A DNA stretch of 64,000 nucleotides from Bradyrhizobium embrapense (lineage in GTDB: Bacteria; Pseudomonadota; Alphaproteobacteria; Rhizobiales; Xanthobacteraceae). A program made the position numbers and the translations under genes. Location of the stretch: NCBI RefSeq assembly GCF_001189235.2, contig NZ_LFIP02000002.1:744411-808410 (forward strand), given 5' to 3'. Positions within the stretch are counted from its first letter, which is position 1, and every line of letters begins with the position of its first letter. Shown here piece by piece: positions 1 through 8,775 of the stretch. The notes beneath the pieces are model-generated. The model did not search any database. It was given only the letters and a program-made list of their open reading frames with translations, and was not told where the DNA came from.

Positions 1-33
1 CATGCCAAGACGCGACCTGACGAAGGAACAATC

Positions 34-1419
34 ATGGCGACACGGGCCGACGCAATCGCAAACGTGCGAGAGCATTTTCAATCGGGACAGTTCTTGCAGG
101 AGCTGGACCGCAGGGTCGGCTACCAGACCGAGAGCCTGAATGCCGACAAGGCCGATGCGCTGCGCGCCTATCTGGTCGAGAATTTGCAGCCGGCCTTCGC
201 CGAGCTCGATTTCAAGACCCGGCTGATTGAATCGCCGACCGGCCGCGGGCCGTATCTGATCGCCGACTACCAGGAGGGCGCCGAGCGGCCGACCGTGCTG
301 AGCTATGGCCACGGCGACGTCGTCGACGGCATGGTCGGCGAATGGCGCGACGGGCTCAATCCCTGGCAGACCACGGTCAAGGGCGAGCGGGTCTACGGCC
401 GCGGCACCGCCGACAACAAGGGCCAGCATTCGATCAACATGGCCGCGCTGCGCGCAGTGAAGCAGGCCCGCGGCGGCAAGCTCGGCTTCAACGCCAAGTT
501 CATCATCGAGACCGGCGAGGAGATCGGCTCGCCCGATCTGCGCGAGGTCTGCGAGGCGCATCGCGAGGAGCTGAAGGCCGATCTGTTCATTGCCTCGGAC
601 GGGCCGCGGCTGTCAGCGGAGCGGCCGACCATCTTCCTCGGCTGCCGCGGCGGCAACCGCATCCATCTCGACGTCAATCTGCGCGAGGGCGGCAACCATT
701 CCGGCAATTGGGGCGGCGTGCTGGCCAATCCCGCGACCATCCTGGTCAACGCGATCGCGAGCCTGGTCGACGGCAAGGGCCGCATGAAGCTCGAGATCCT
801 GAAACCGCCGCCGATCTCGAACCGCGTCCGCGCCGCGCTCGCCGATGTCGAGATCAAGCCGACGGCAGACGAACCTCAGCTGGCGGAGGATTGGGGCGAG
901 GAGGGCCTGACCGCGGCGGAACGGCTTTACGCCTGGAACACGCTGGAAGTGCTGGCGATGTCGGCGGGCAACATCGACAAGCCTGCCAACGCCATTCCCG
1001 GCAAGGCGAACGCGGTGCTGCAGCTCCGCTTCGTCGTCGGCACCAGGTATCTCGAAGTGATCGATGGGGTGCGCGATTATCTGCACAAGAACGGCTTCCC
1101 GATGGTCGAGGTCTCCGGCGCGCAGCGCTTCGGCGCCTCGCGCACCGACATGGACAGTCCGTGGATCGACTGGGCCGCGAACTCGATCCGCGCCACCACC
1201 GGCAAGGCGCCGGCGGTGCTGCCGAACTTCGGCGGCTCGCTGCCGAACGACGTGTTCTCCGAAGGCCTCGGCCTGCCGACGATCTGGGTGCCGCATTCCT
1301 ATCCGGGCTGCTCGCAGCACGCGCCCGACGAACACATCCTGTTGCCGGTGACTGAGGAGGCGCTGACCATCATGGCCGGGCTGTTCTGGGACCTCGGCGA
1401 GGCAAAGCACAAGGGGTGA
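34..1419 (+). CDS. M20 family metallopeptidase / amidohydrolase
   Basis: Predicted cytoplasmic di-zinc hydrolase of the M20 (ArgE/DapE/CPG2) family, 461 aa, the usual length. Metal-site signatures are visible: HGDVVD (His93, Asp95), GRGTADNKG (Asp127), the catalytic pair ETGEE (Glu162/163) and SDG (Asp189). A late His-containing segment (PHSYPGCSQHAPDEH) fits the last metal ligand. The start at 34 is supported by a GAAGGA ribosome site 9 bases upstream. Members remove acyl, carbamoyl or amino-acid groups from amino-acid derivatives, but the substrate cannot be read from sequence. The MHS permease downstream on the same strand suggests uptake and hydrolysis of the same compound (inference). 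Confidence 0.9.
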   Translation: MATRADAIANVREHFQSGQFLQELDRRVGYQTESLNADKADALRAYLVENLQPAFAELDFKTRLIESPTGRGPYLIADYQEGAERPTVLSYGHGDVVDGMVGEWRDGLNPWQTTVKGERVYGRGTADNKGQHSINMAALRAVKQARGGKLGFNAKFIIETGEEIGSPDLREVCEAHREELKADLFIASDGPRLSAERPTIFLGCRGGNRIHLDVNLREGGNHSGNWGGVLANPATILVNAIASLVDGKGRMKLEILKPPPISNRVRAALADVEIKPTADEPQLAEDWGEEGLTAAERLYAWNTLEVLAMSAGNIDKPANAIPGKANAVLQLRFVVGTRYLEVIDGVRDYLHKNGFPMVEVSGAQRFGASRTDMDSPWIDWAANSIRATTGKAPAVLPNFGGSLPNDVFSEGLGLPTIWVPHSYPGCSQHAPDEHILLPVTEEALTIMAGLFWDLGEAKHKG

Positions 1420-1440
1420 GCCGAGCCGGGCTCGCTTGTT

Positions 1441-1552
1441 CCCCGTCATCTTGATGAGGAGCGCGCTCTTGCGCGCGTCTCGAAGGATGCGCGGCTATCA
1501 GCAGGGCCGTCGACCCTTCGAGACGCGCTTCGCGCTCCTCAGGGTGACGGGG
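1441..1552. repeat. Intergenic palindromic repeat, family A
   Basis: A long imperfect palindrome between the M20 gene and the permease gene. The outer arms CCCCGTCATC and GGGTGACGGGG pair, and so do the inner segments GAGGAGCGCG / CGCGCTCCTC and CGTCTCGAAGGATG / CCTTCGAGACG. It looks like the short mobile palindromic elements common between rhizobial genes. It could fold in RNA and separate expression of the two flanking genes (inference). Confidence 0.75.
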
Positions 1553-1616
1553 AAGAGGCCTACGACCGGGCATGACGAGCGGAGCGCTGGCGGAGGACGC
1601 CGGCAAGGAAAACCGA

Positions 1617-2906
1617 ATGACTCTATCAACTTCGACCGACGCGCAGCACGCAGTCACGGTCGACAAGAAAAACATCACCCGCTTGGTCGTCGCGACCTCG
1701 GTCGGCAATGCGCTCGAATGGTACGACATCTCGGTCTACGCCTATTTCGCGGTCTACCTGTCCAAGGCGTTCTTCCCGGCCAACGATCCGACCATTTCAC
1801 TGCTGCTGACCTTCGGCAGCTTCGGCCTGTCGTTTTTGATTCGCCCGATCGGCGGCATCGTGCTCGGCGCCTATGCCGACCGGCACGGCCGCAAGGCCTC
1901 GCTGATGCTGTCGATCGTGCTGATGACATTTGGCACCTTGGTGCTGGCGCTGATGCCGACCTTCGAGACCATCGGCATCCTGGCGCCGATCGCGGTGATG
2001 GCAGCGCGGCTGGTGCAGGGCTTCTCCGCCGGCGGCGAGTTCGGCTCCTCGACCGCGTTCCTGGTCGAGCACATGCCGGAGCGGCGCGGCTTCGTGGCGA
2101 GCTGGCAGTTCGCCAGCCAGGGCGTCAGCGGCCTGCTCGGCGCGGGCTTCGGCGCACTCCTGACCTCGCTGATGAGTCCCGAGGATTTGCAATCCTGGGG
2201 CTGGCGGCTGCCATTCCTGTTCGGCGTGCTGATCGGGCCGGTCGGCATCTACATCCGCAACCATGTCGACGATGCGACGCCGCCGCCGGCCGCCGGGAAG
2301 CAGGACTCGCCGGTCAGGGACGTGCTCGCGCGGCAGAAGCTCGCCACGATCCTTGCGATCGGCGCGCTCGCGGTGTCGACTGCGGTCAACTATCTGATCG
2401 TCTATATGCCGACCTATGTGGTGAAGACGCTGAACCTCGCGCCCTCGGTCGGCTTCATCGCCGCATTCGCCGCGCAGACCGCGGTCGCGCTGCTGGCGCC
2501 GATCGCAGGCCTGGTCTCCGACAAGATCGGGCGCACCACGCACATGATCCTGTTTGCGCTGCTGCTGCTGGTCTCGATCTTCCCGGCCTTCCTGCTGCTC
2601 ACGGGCAGGCCGACGCCTGTCATCATCCTGCTCGGCGTGCTCTGGCTCGGCGTGCTCAAGTCGCTTTACTACGGGCCGCTCGCCGCGCTGATGTCGGAGT
2701 TGTTTCCGCCGGCGACGCGCGCGACCGGGCTCGGTCTCAGCTACAATATCGGCGTCACGGTGTTCGGCGGCATGGGCCCGGCGATCATGACCTGGATTGG
2801 CGGCTTTGCGCTGATCGGCGAACTTGCGCCGGGATACTATCTCACCGCGGTCTGCATTCTCAGCCTCGCTGCGCTGTTCACGATCCGGAAGATGCGGTTG
2901 GCCTGA
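1617..2906 (+). CDS. MFS permease, metabolite:H+ symporter (MHS) family
   Basis: Inner-membrane secondary transporter, 429 aa, with about 12 hydrophobic segments. The N-terminal LEWYDISVYAYFAVYLSK and the loop GAYADRHGRK are typical of the MHS group (proline/betaine, citrate, shikimate and dicarboxylate importers). I chose ATG 1617 rather than 1572 because AAGGAAA sits just upstream and the product then begins like family members. It follows the M20 hydrolase across a palindromic repeat, so it may import that enzyme's substrate (inference). The exact solute is unknown. Confidence 0.88.
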   Translation: MTLSTSTDAQHAVTVDKKNITRLVVATSVGNALEWYDISVYAYFAVYLSKAFFPANDPTISLLLTFGSFGLSFLIRPIGGIVLGAYADRHGRKASLMLSIVLMTFGTLVLALMPTFETIGILAPIAVMAARLVQGFSAGGEFGSSTAFLVEHMPERRGFVASWQFASQGVSGLLGAGFGALLTSLMSPEDLQSWGWRLPFLFGVLIGPVGIYIRNHVDDATPPPAAGKQDSPVRDVLARQKLATILAIGALAVSTAVNYLIVYMPTYVVKTLNLAPSVGFIAAFAAQTAVALLAPIAGLVSDKIGRTTHMILFALLLLVSIFPAFLLLTGRPTPVIILLGVLWLGVLKSLYYGPLAALMSELFPPATRATGLGLSYNIGVTVFGGMGPAIMTWIGGFALIGELAPGYYLTAVCILSLAALFTIRKMRLA

Positions 2907-3088
2907 TTTCGCGAAACGAAATTCAGATATCCCGCTTGCTGCAAGGCAGCGTAGTTGTCGAAATCATAGTTTCATCTGACGAAAGTATACGGTGTCCGGC
3001 GCGCGTCATCCGTTTTAGGATGCCGTCCCCGGGCACGTCCCCTCGTCGTACCCGGTCAGGATTTGGATGAGGCAAGGAAGACCAGGGC

Positions 3089-3934
3089 ATGAACGCCTCC
3101 ACGACTGCGACCGCACGGACCAGCCGCAAGAGGGCGCCGCCGGAGCCAGGCCAACCCGACAAGTTCAACGCGATCCAGAAGGTCTGCGCGATCCTGCGCG
3201 TGCTGGCGCAGCGCTCGCCGCTGCGGCTGACCGACATCGCCGACACCACCTCGCTGAACAAGGCGACCGCGCTGCGCATCCTCAACTCGCTGATCGAGGA
3301 AGGTTTCGTCAGCCGCGTCGCGGGCGCCAAGACCTACGAGCTCGGCCAGGAAGCGCGGGTGATGGCGGTCGGCGCGCGCCGCTCGGTCGACATCGCCGAG
3401 CTGGCGCAGCCGAGCCTGCTCCGGCTGTCGGAGCGCTCCGCGGATACGGCGCTGTTGTCGGTGCGCTCCGGGGTCGAGGCGCTGTATCTGGCGCGCTCGG
3501 TCGGCAGCCATCCGCTGCAGCCGAACTATCTGCAGATCGGCAGCCGCCGCCCGCTCGGGGTCGGCGCCGGCGCGCTGGCGCTTCTGGTATGGCTGCCGGA
3601 CGCCGAGATCGAGGCCGTGATCGAGGTGATCATGCCGCGGCTGGCGAAGTCGCCGCGCATCACGCCGAAATTCCTGCGCGAGCGGATCGCCGTGGCGCGC
3701 AAGGCCGGCCACACCGTGTTGCTTGACGCCGCATTTCCCGGCATGGGCGGTGTCGGCGTTCCCGTCCGCGACGATGCCGGCGAGGTGGTCGCCGCGCTCT
3801 CGATCGGCGCGGCCACCGACCGCATCCGCCGCCGCGAAAGCGAGCTCGCCGACATGCTGAAGAAGGAAGCCCAGGTGCTGGCCCGTGCGATGGCCCAGGC
3901 GCCGAAGGCCGGGCGGGGCGTGAAGGCGGGTTGA
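3089..3934 (+). CDS. IclR family transcriptional regulator
   Basis: 281 aa. The N-terminal winged helix-turn-helix spans about residues 28-90 (AILRVLAQRSPLRLTDIAD, then NKATALRILNSLIEEGFVSR). An IclR-type ligand-binding domain follows, with RRPLGVGAGALALLVW and a closing VAALSIG segment. It lies convergent to the tct operon (stop codons 30 bases apart) and downstream of the M20/MHS pair, so it is a candidate local regulator of either set. The effector is unknown. Confidence 0.88.
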   Translation: MNASTTATARTSRKRAPPEPGQPDKFNAIQKVCAILRVLAQRSPLRLTDIADTTSLNKATALRILNSLIEEGFVSRVAGAKTYELGQEARVMAVGARRSVDIAELAQPSLLRLSERSADTALLSVRSGVEALYLARSVGSHPLQPNYLQIGSRRPLGVGAGALALLVWLPDAEIEAVIEVIMPRLAKSPRITPKFLRERIAVARKAGHTVLLDAAFPGMGGVGVPVRDDAGEVVAALSIGAATDRIRRRESELADMLKKEAQVLARAMAQAPKAGRGVKAG

Positions 3935-3963
3935 AATGGTGCGGCGGAGAGGGGGTGCAGCAG

Positions 3964-5472
3964 CTACGCCCCCTCGTCCAGCGCCACCAGCTCACGCTTC
4001 CTGCGCAGCGACGGCAGCAGCGGGCCGACCAGCAGCGCCAGTGCGAAGGCGAGGCAGATCGCCGAGATCGGCCGCTCCACGAAGGTCATGAGGTCGCCCT
4101 GCGAGAGGATCAGCGACTTGCGCAGATTGTTCTCCAGCATCGGCCCGAGCACGAAGGCCAGCACCAGCGGCGCCGGCTCGTAGCCGAGCTTGCGCATGAA
4201 GTAGCCGATGACGCCGAACGCGATCATGACATGGACGTCGAACACGTTGTTGCTGGAGCAGTAGACGCCGATGATGGTGAACAGGATGATCAGCGGGAAC
4301 AGCACGTTGTAGGGTAGCCGCAGCAGCTGCACCCACATGCCGATCATCGGCAGGTTGAGCACCAGCAGCATCAGATTGCCGATATACATGCTGGCGACGA
4401 TGCCCCAGAACAGCGTCGGGTTCTGCGAGATCATCAATGGTCCCGGCTGCAGGCCGTGGATCACGAAGGCGCCGAGCAGCAGCGCCATCACCACATTCGG
4501 CGGGATGCCGAGCGTCATCAGCGGAATGAAGGCGCCGCCGGCCGCTGAATTGTTGGCCGATTCCGGCCCCGCGACACCCTCGATCGCGCCATGGCCGAAC
4601 CGCTCGGGATGCTTCGAGAGCCGCTTCTCCAGCGCGTAAGAGGCGAACGACGCCACCACGGCACCGCCGCCGGGCAGGATGCCGAGGAAGAAGCCGAGCA
4701 CGGTGCCGCGCGCCACCGGCCCGCCGCTGGCCTTCCAATCCTCCTTGCTCGGCAGCAACTGGGTGATCTTGGTCTTGATGATGTCGCGCTTGATCGCCTG
4801 CTCGGTGTTGAGCAGCACCTCGGCGACGCCGAACAGGCCCATCACGACCGGCACGAGGCCGATGCCGTCGATCAGCTCAATGCGGCCGAAGGTCAGCCGC
4901 GGCTGCGCGGTGATGCTGTCGAGCCCGACCAGGCCGAGCACGACGCCGATGCAGGCCATCAGCAGCGCCTTGGCCATCGAGCCTTGCGTCAGGAAGGTCA
5001 GCACGACGAGGCCGAGCACCATCAGGCCGAAATATTCGGCCGGGCCGAACGCGATCGCGACGCTGGCGAGCGAGGGCGCCACCAGCATCAGGGCGACCAG
5101 CGAGAAGGTGCCGGCGATGAAGGAGCCGAATGCGGAGATGCCGAGCGCGGGGCCGGCGCGGCCCTGCTTGGCCATCTGGTGGCCGTCGATGCAGGTGACG
5201 ACGGAGGCGGCTTCGCCGGGAATGTTGACCAGGATCGACGTGGTCGAGCCGCCATACATCGAGCCGTAGTAGATGCCGGCCATCATGATGATGCCGGACT
5301 CCGGCGTGCCTGATAGCGTGACCGGCAGCAGCAGCGACATCGCCGAGATCGGACCGATGCCGGGCAGCACGCCGACCAGCGTGCCGATGAAGACGCCGAT
5401 GAAGCAATAGAGCAGGTTGACCGGCAGCAGCGCGACGCCGAGGCCGTGGGCGACATTGACGAGAGTATCCAT
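3964..5472 (-). CDS. tctA: Tripartite tricarboxylate transporter, large permease TctA
   Basis: Large membrane subunit of a TTT transporter, 502 aa, about 12 membrane segments, usual length. The glycine-rich segment GTLVGVLPGIGPISAMSLLLPVT and the later GGGAVVASF and NNSAAGGAFIPLMTLGIP segments are hallmarks of the family. With the small subunit and a periplasmic Bug receptor it imports carboxylates using the ion gradient. Its start is 6 bases after the tctB stop codon, so the two genes are probably translated from one message. The solute is not deducible. Confidence 0.95.
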   Translation of the reverse strand: MDTLVNVAHGLGVALLPVNLLYCFIGVFIGTLVGVLPGIGPISAMSLLLPVTLSGTPESGIIMMAGIYYGSMYGGSTTSILVNIPGEAASVVTCIDGHQMAKQGRAGPALGISAFGSFIAGTFSLVALMLVAPSLASVAIAFGPAEYFGLMVLGLVVLTFLTQGSMAKALLMACIGVVLGLVGLDSITAQPRLTFGRIELIDGIGLVPVVMGLFGVAEVLLNTEQAIKRDIIKTKITQLLPSKEDWKASGGPVARGTVLGFFLGILPGGGAVVASFASYALEKRLSKHPERFGHGAIEGVAGPESANNSAAGGAFIPLMTLGIPPNVVMALLLGAFVIHGLQPGPLMISQNPTLFWGIVASMYIGNLMLLVLNLPMIGMWVQLLRLPYNVLFPLIILFTIIGVYCSSNNVFDVHVMIAFGVIGYFMRKLGYEPAPLVLAFVLGPMLENNLRKSLILSQGDLMTFVERPISAICLAFALALLVGPLLPSLRRKRELVALDEGA

Positions 5473-5478
5473 GGCAGC

Positions 5479-5964
5479 TCAACCGATCTCGAACAGGCCG
5501 CTCGGCAACTGGATCGCGAGCAGGTGCTTCAGCACCCACCACATCCCGAGCGGGGCAAGGATGGACAGCGGGATCGCGAGCGACCAGCGTACCGGATCGA
5601 TCACGCGGAGTAGCAACAGCATCAGCGGGATCGCCGACAGCAGGAAGCCCAGCGGCTCCAGCGCAAAGGCGAACGCGGCGAGGCAGACGATGACGAGGAC
5701 CGGCTTGCCCCAGCGCGCATTCTCCCAGCGCGAGGCGAAGGTCGGACCGCCCTCGGTGACCGCCGCGACGATGATCGAGATCGCGAACACGCACATCAGG
5801 ATGCCGGTGTAGAACAGCACATAGCCGGAGCCGGGATCGTTGATGGTGCCGAGCTTGAGCTTTAAGCCGGACCAGATCACGAAGGCGCCGAGCGCGAGCC
5901 CGATCAGGCCGCCCCAGAGCTCGGAGTTGTTGAGGCGAAGTTTGACGTCGGTTTTGTCGCTCAT
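5479..5964 (-). CDS. tctB: Tripartite tricarboxylate transporter, small permease TctB
   Basis: Small membrane subunit of the TTT system, 161 aa, four hydrophobic segments. I placed the start at MSDKTDVK (5964). The open frame extends to 6090, but that extension is translated from the palindromic repeat at 6010-6095. It sits between tctC and tctA in the usual order; TctB sequences diverge greatly, so position is part of the evidence. Confidence 0.88.
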   Translation of the reverse strand: MSDKTDVKLRLNNSELWGGLIGLALGAFVIWSGLKLKLGTINDPGSGYVLFYTGILMCVFAISIIVAAVTEGGPTFASRWENARWGKPVLVIVCLAAFAFALEPLGFLLSAIPLMLLLLRVIDPVRWSLAIPLSILAPLGMWWVLKHLLAIQLPSGLFEIG

Positions 5965-6009
5965 AGGGAATGCTCTCGTCACGTCGCAAAATTGGGCATG
6001 AGCTATCCC

Positions 6010-6095
6010 CGTCATTGCGAGCGAAGCGAAGCAATCCATTTCACCGCGTATGCGGAAGGATGGATTGCTTCGTCGCTTCGCTCCTCGCAATGACG
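6010..6095. repeat. Intergenic palindromic repeat, family B
   Basis: Long hairpin-forming element with arms starting CGTCATTGCGAGCGAAGCGA and ending CTCGCAATGACG; GAAGCAATCCAT in the left half pairs with ATGGATTGCTTC in the right. A second copy lies at 17997-18081. This copy lies inside the tct operon, between the receptor gene tctC and tctB, where an RNA hairpin could favour higher receptor expression (inference). Confidence 0.85.
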
Positions 6096-6122
6096 GAGAG
6101 AGGCTTCGCGGTCAGCCCAGTC

Positions 6123-7091
6123 CTACTTCTTCGCCAGTCCGAGCGTGTCGATCACCTTGCGCTCGGACTCGGTGACCTCGACCACGAACTTCCTGTAGTC
6201 CTCGGTGTTCTTGTAATTCGGCACCATGTCGTATTTGGCGAGCGTTGCGATCACGGCCGGGTCCTCGATCGCCTTCTTGAAGGCGTCGTGCAGCTTGGCG
6301 ACGATCTTGGGATCCATGCCCTTGGGGCCGGCGATGCCGAACGGCGAGTCGTAGACCATGGGGTAGCCGAGCTCTTTCAGCGTCGGCACGTCCGGATAGT
6401 TCGGCGAGCGCGTGCCGGTCCACACCATCAAGAGCCGCAGCTTGCCGGCGTCGACCAGTGGCCGCCAGCCGGTGGAATCCGCCTGCAGCATGGTGTGCTG
6501 GCCGAGCACCGCGGCGTTGGTCTCGGCGCCGCCCTTGAACGGCACCTGGGTCAGCTTGATCCCGCCGGCCATCAGGGCGATCTGCTCCATGCCGATATGC
6601 AGCGAGGTGCCGGTGCCCGGCGTCGCATAGGTCACCTTGCCGGGATTCTTCTTGGCGAAGTCGACCACGTCCTGCCAGGTCTTGAACTGCGAGTCCGCAT
6701 TGGTGGTGACGCCGAAGGTGTAGCCGGTGAGGTGGACGATGTAGGAGAAATCCTTCGCCGGATCCCACGACACCTCCTGCATCAAGGGCAGGCGGAACAC
6801 GGTGATCGGGATCTGCGCGATGGTGTAGCCGTCGGGCTTGGCGCCGGCCGCCATGGTCGCGGGGCCCACGGTGCCGCCGCCGCCCGCCTTGTTGTCGACC
6901 GCGATCGGCTGGCCCAGCACCTTCGAGGCGCTCTCGGCGATCGCGCGCATCGAGATATCGGTCGAGCCGCCCGCCGGCCATGGCACGATCAGCGTGATCG
7001 GCTTGGTCGGATACTCCTGCGCTTGCGCTGCGACCGACGCCAGCATGCCGGCGGCGGCGAGCAGGACCATCAAGCGATTGCGGTGCGACAT
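6123..7091 (-). CDS. tctC: Bug-family periplasmic receptor TctC of the TTT transporter
   Basis: 322 aa solute-binding protein. A signal peptide (about residues 1-24, cleaved after AQA) is followed by the Bug-family opening YPTKPITLIVPWPAGGSTD and later the conserved YATPGTGTSLHIGMEQ and VPFKGGAET segments. I used the start MSHRNRL at 7091 because GGGAGAGA precedes it; the frame is open to 7130. It is the first gene of the minus-strand tctC-tctB-tctA set and delivers the solute to TctAB. Confidence 0.93.
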   Translation of the reverse strand: MSHRNRLMVLLAAAGMLASVAAQAQEYPTKPITLIVPWPAGGSTDISMRAIAESASKVLGQPIAVDNKAGGGGTVGPATMAAGAKPDGYTIAQIPITVFRLPLMQEVSWDPAKDFSYIVHLTGYTFGVTTNADSQFKTWQDVVDFAKKNPGKVTYATPGTGTSLHIGMEQIALMAGGIKLTQVPFKGGAETNAAVLGQHTMLQADSTGWRPLVDAGKLRLLMVWTGTRSPNYPDVPTLKELGYPMVYDSPFGIAGPKGMDPKIVAKLHDAFKKAIEDPAVIATLAKYDMVPNYKNTEDYRKFVVEVTESERKVIDTLGLAKK

Positions 7092-7154
7092 CTCGATCTC
7101 TCCCGTGTGGCCGCGTTCGATCGCGGCCATGTCTTGTTTACTGTTGGCGATGAT

Positions 7155-7176
7155 CGTCCCTGTCGTCGCAGGGACG
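7155..7176. promoter_or_regulatory. Inverted repeat in the 380-base tctC / hydrolase intergenic region
   Basis: CGTCCCTG-N6-CAGGGACG is a perfect 8-base dyad 64-85 bases upstream of the tctC start, in the region 7092-7471 between divergent genes. I see no gene in that region. The dyad could be an operator for tctC (the IclR regulator is a candidate binder) or a 5' hairpin. Confidence 0.4.
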
Positions 7177-7471
7177 CGATGCGCATTGGACAGAACGCGG
7201 CGGGCAACGGAAGAGCGAACGCGCCGGCTGCGACAATTGGCCTGCCACGGTCAGGCGCAACCTGCCGAGCTGCGGAATTCAATCGGTCTTTGGTCTGACG
7301 GAGTGGCGGCTATTGGCAGCTCCCGGCAGATGCGGGGAGGGCGCGCCCTGACCGGCAAGCCGGGTTTGGTCAAGCGTATAATCCAGGGAACTCAAGGGCA
7401 TCGGTGCCTTGCGGGATCGCTCCCTTCCGGTCATCATGGGGCGTCCGCCGCAGGAAAAACTTCCCCGCCAG

Positions 7472-7888
7472 ATGACGCTATCGCCCGACGCCACCGACGA
7501 CGCTGTGACGACGGCGTTTGCCGGCATTCCCGCATTGCTCGACCAGGCGCCTCTCTTGGTCTCGCGCGGGCGGCTGCTCGATTGCGACTGCCTGCTCGGG
7601 CCGATGGCGCGGCCGTTTCACGCCGCGATCCGCGCGGGGCGCATCGTCGAGTTCGTACCCGCCCCTCGCCTGATGCGCTCGTGGCGCTTTGCCTATCGCG
7701 CGACGCCGCAGGCCTGGGCCGCCTATTGGCAGGCCGAACCGAAACCCGGCTGGCACGATCTGCTGGCGCTGACCAAGCGCGGCGAGGCGGTGCTGGAGGG
7801 CGATCTGCATCCCTTCATGGCGCATCTGCAATACTTCAAGGACCTGCTGGCGCTGCCGCGGCAGCATTTCGCGGCGGCCGTATCATGA
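7472..7888 (+). CDS. Small protein of unknown function, coupled to an alpha/beta hydrolase
   Basis: About 138 aa, no signal peptide or membrane segment. Not recognised with certainty. The C-terminal half (GRIVEF..., then KRGEAVLEGDLHPFMAHLQYFKDLLAL) resembles the end of SCP2-like lipid-binding folds; this is a weak impression. The start is ambiguous: ATG 7472 follows AGGAAAA 13 bases upstream, while ATG 7436 and TTG 7409 are also in frame. Its stop overlaps the hydrolase start (ATGA at 7885), so the two proteins are almost certainly co-translated and may work together. Confidence 0.7.
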   Translation: MTLSPDATDDAVTTAFAGIPALLDQAPLLVSRGRLLDCDCLLGPMARPFHAAIRAGRIVEFVPAPRLMRSWRFAYRATPQAWAAYWQAEPKPGWHDLLALTKRGEAVLEGDLHPFMAHLQYFKDLLALPRQHFAAAVS

Positions 7889-8748
7889 GCGGCACCATCA
7901 CGAACGGCCATATCGAGCCGATGGTCGGCCGCTACGTCCACGTCGAGATCGGCGGCGAGCTGCACCGCATCTATTTCGAGGAGAACGGCAAGGGCATTCC
8001 GCTGGTCTGCCTGCACACCGCGGGATCCGACGCGCGGCAGTGGCGGCACCTGCTCGCAGACGCGCAATTTGCCGAAAATTTCCGCGTCATTGCCTTCGAT
8101 ATGCCCTGGCATGGCAAGTCGAATCCGCCGAAAAGCTGGTCCGGCGATGAATACCAACTCACCACAGCGCGCTACACCGAGACCATCCGCGCCTTCTGCC
8201 GTGCGTTGCGGCTGGAGAAGCCTGTCGTGATGGGCTGCTCGATCGGCGGCCGTATCGTGCTCAACCTTGCGATCGAACATGCCGCCGAGTTCCGCGCGCT
8301 GATCGGGCTCGAGGCCGCCGATTTCCAGGCGCCCTGGTATGACACCGGCTGGCTGAACCGCCCCGACGTTCACGGCGGCGAGGTCTGCGCCGCGCTGGTG
8401 TCGGGGCTGATCGCGCCGCAGAGCCCGGCGCCTGCGCGGATGGAAACGCTGTGGGCCTACAAGCAGGGCGGCCCGGGCGTGTTCAAGGGCGACCTGTATT
8501 TCTATCGTGTCGACGGCGACCTCCGCGGCCGGGTCGCGTCAATCGATACTAAAGTATGCAGGCTCTATCTCCTCACGGGCGAGTATGATTTCTCCTGCAC
8601 GCCTGAGGACACGAGGCGAACGGCAGCGGCAATAGGGGGCGCCAGCGTCACGATCATGGAAAAGCTCGGTCATTTTCCGATGAGCGAGAATCCGGACCAG
8701 TTTCGCCGCTATATCGCACCCGTCCTCGCCGACATTCTCACGCAGTAG
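7885..8748 (+). CDS. Alpha/beta hydrolase
   Basis: 287 aa, usual size for a single-domain alpha/beta hydrolase. The triad is visible: nucleophile Ser119 in GCSIGG, acid Asp235 in TGEYDFSC, base His263 in EKLGHFPM. The oxyanion-hole region is LHTAGSD near residue 44. It overlaps the preceding small gene by four bases, and the receptor gene of an amino-acid-type ABC transporter starts 27 bases downstream, so it may act on the solute imported by that transporter, for example an ester, lactone or amide (inference). Confidence 0.9.
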   Translation: MSGTITNGHIEPMVGRYVHVEIGGELHRIYFEENGKGIPLVCLHTAGSDARQWRHLLADAQFAENFRVIAFDMPWHGKSNPPKSWSGDEYQLTTARYTETIRAFCRALRLEKPVVMGCSIGGRIVLNLAIEHAAEFRALIGLEAADFQAPWYDTGWLNRPDVHGGEVCAALVSGLIAPQSPAPARMETLWAYKQGGPGVFKGDLYFYRVDGDLRGRVASIDTKVCRLYLLTGEYDFSCTPEDTRRTAAAIGGASVTIMEKLGHFPMSENPDQFRRYIAPVLADILTQ

Positions 8749-8775
8749 ATTGACGTTCCACGAAGGAGTAGACGT

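Noticed and set aside
5970..7298. Long plus-strand open frame of 442 codons opposite tctB/tctC
   Set aside because: It is antisense to clear transporter genes, His/Arg-rich, and starts inside a palindromic repeat; a shadow frame of GC-rich DNA.
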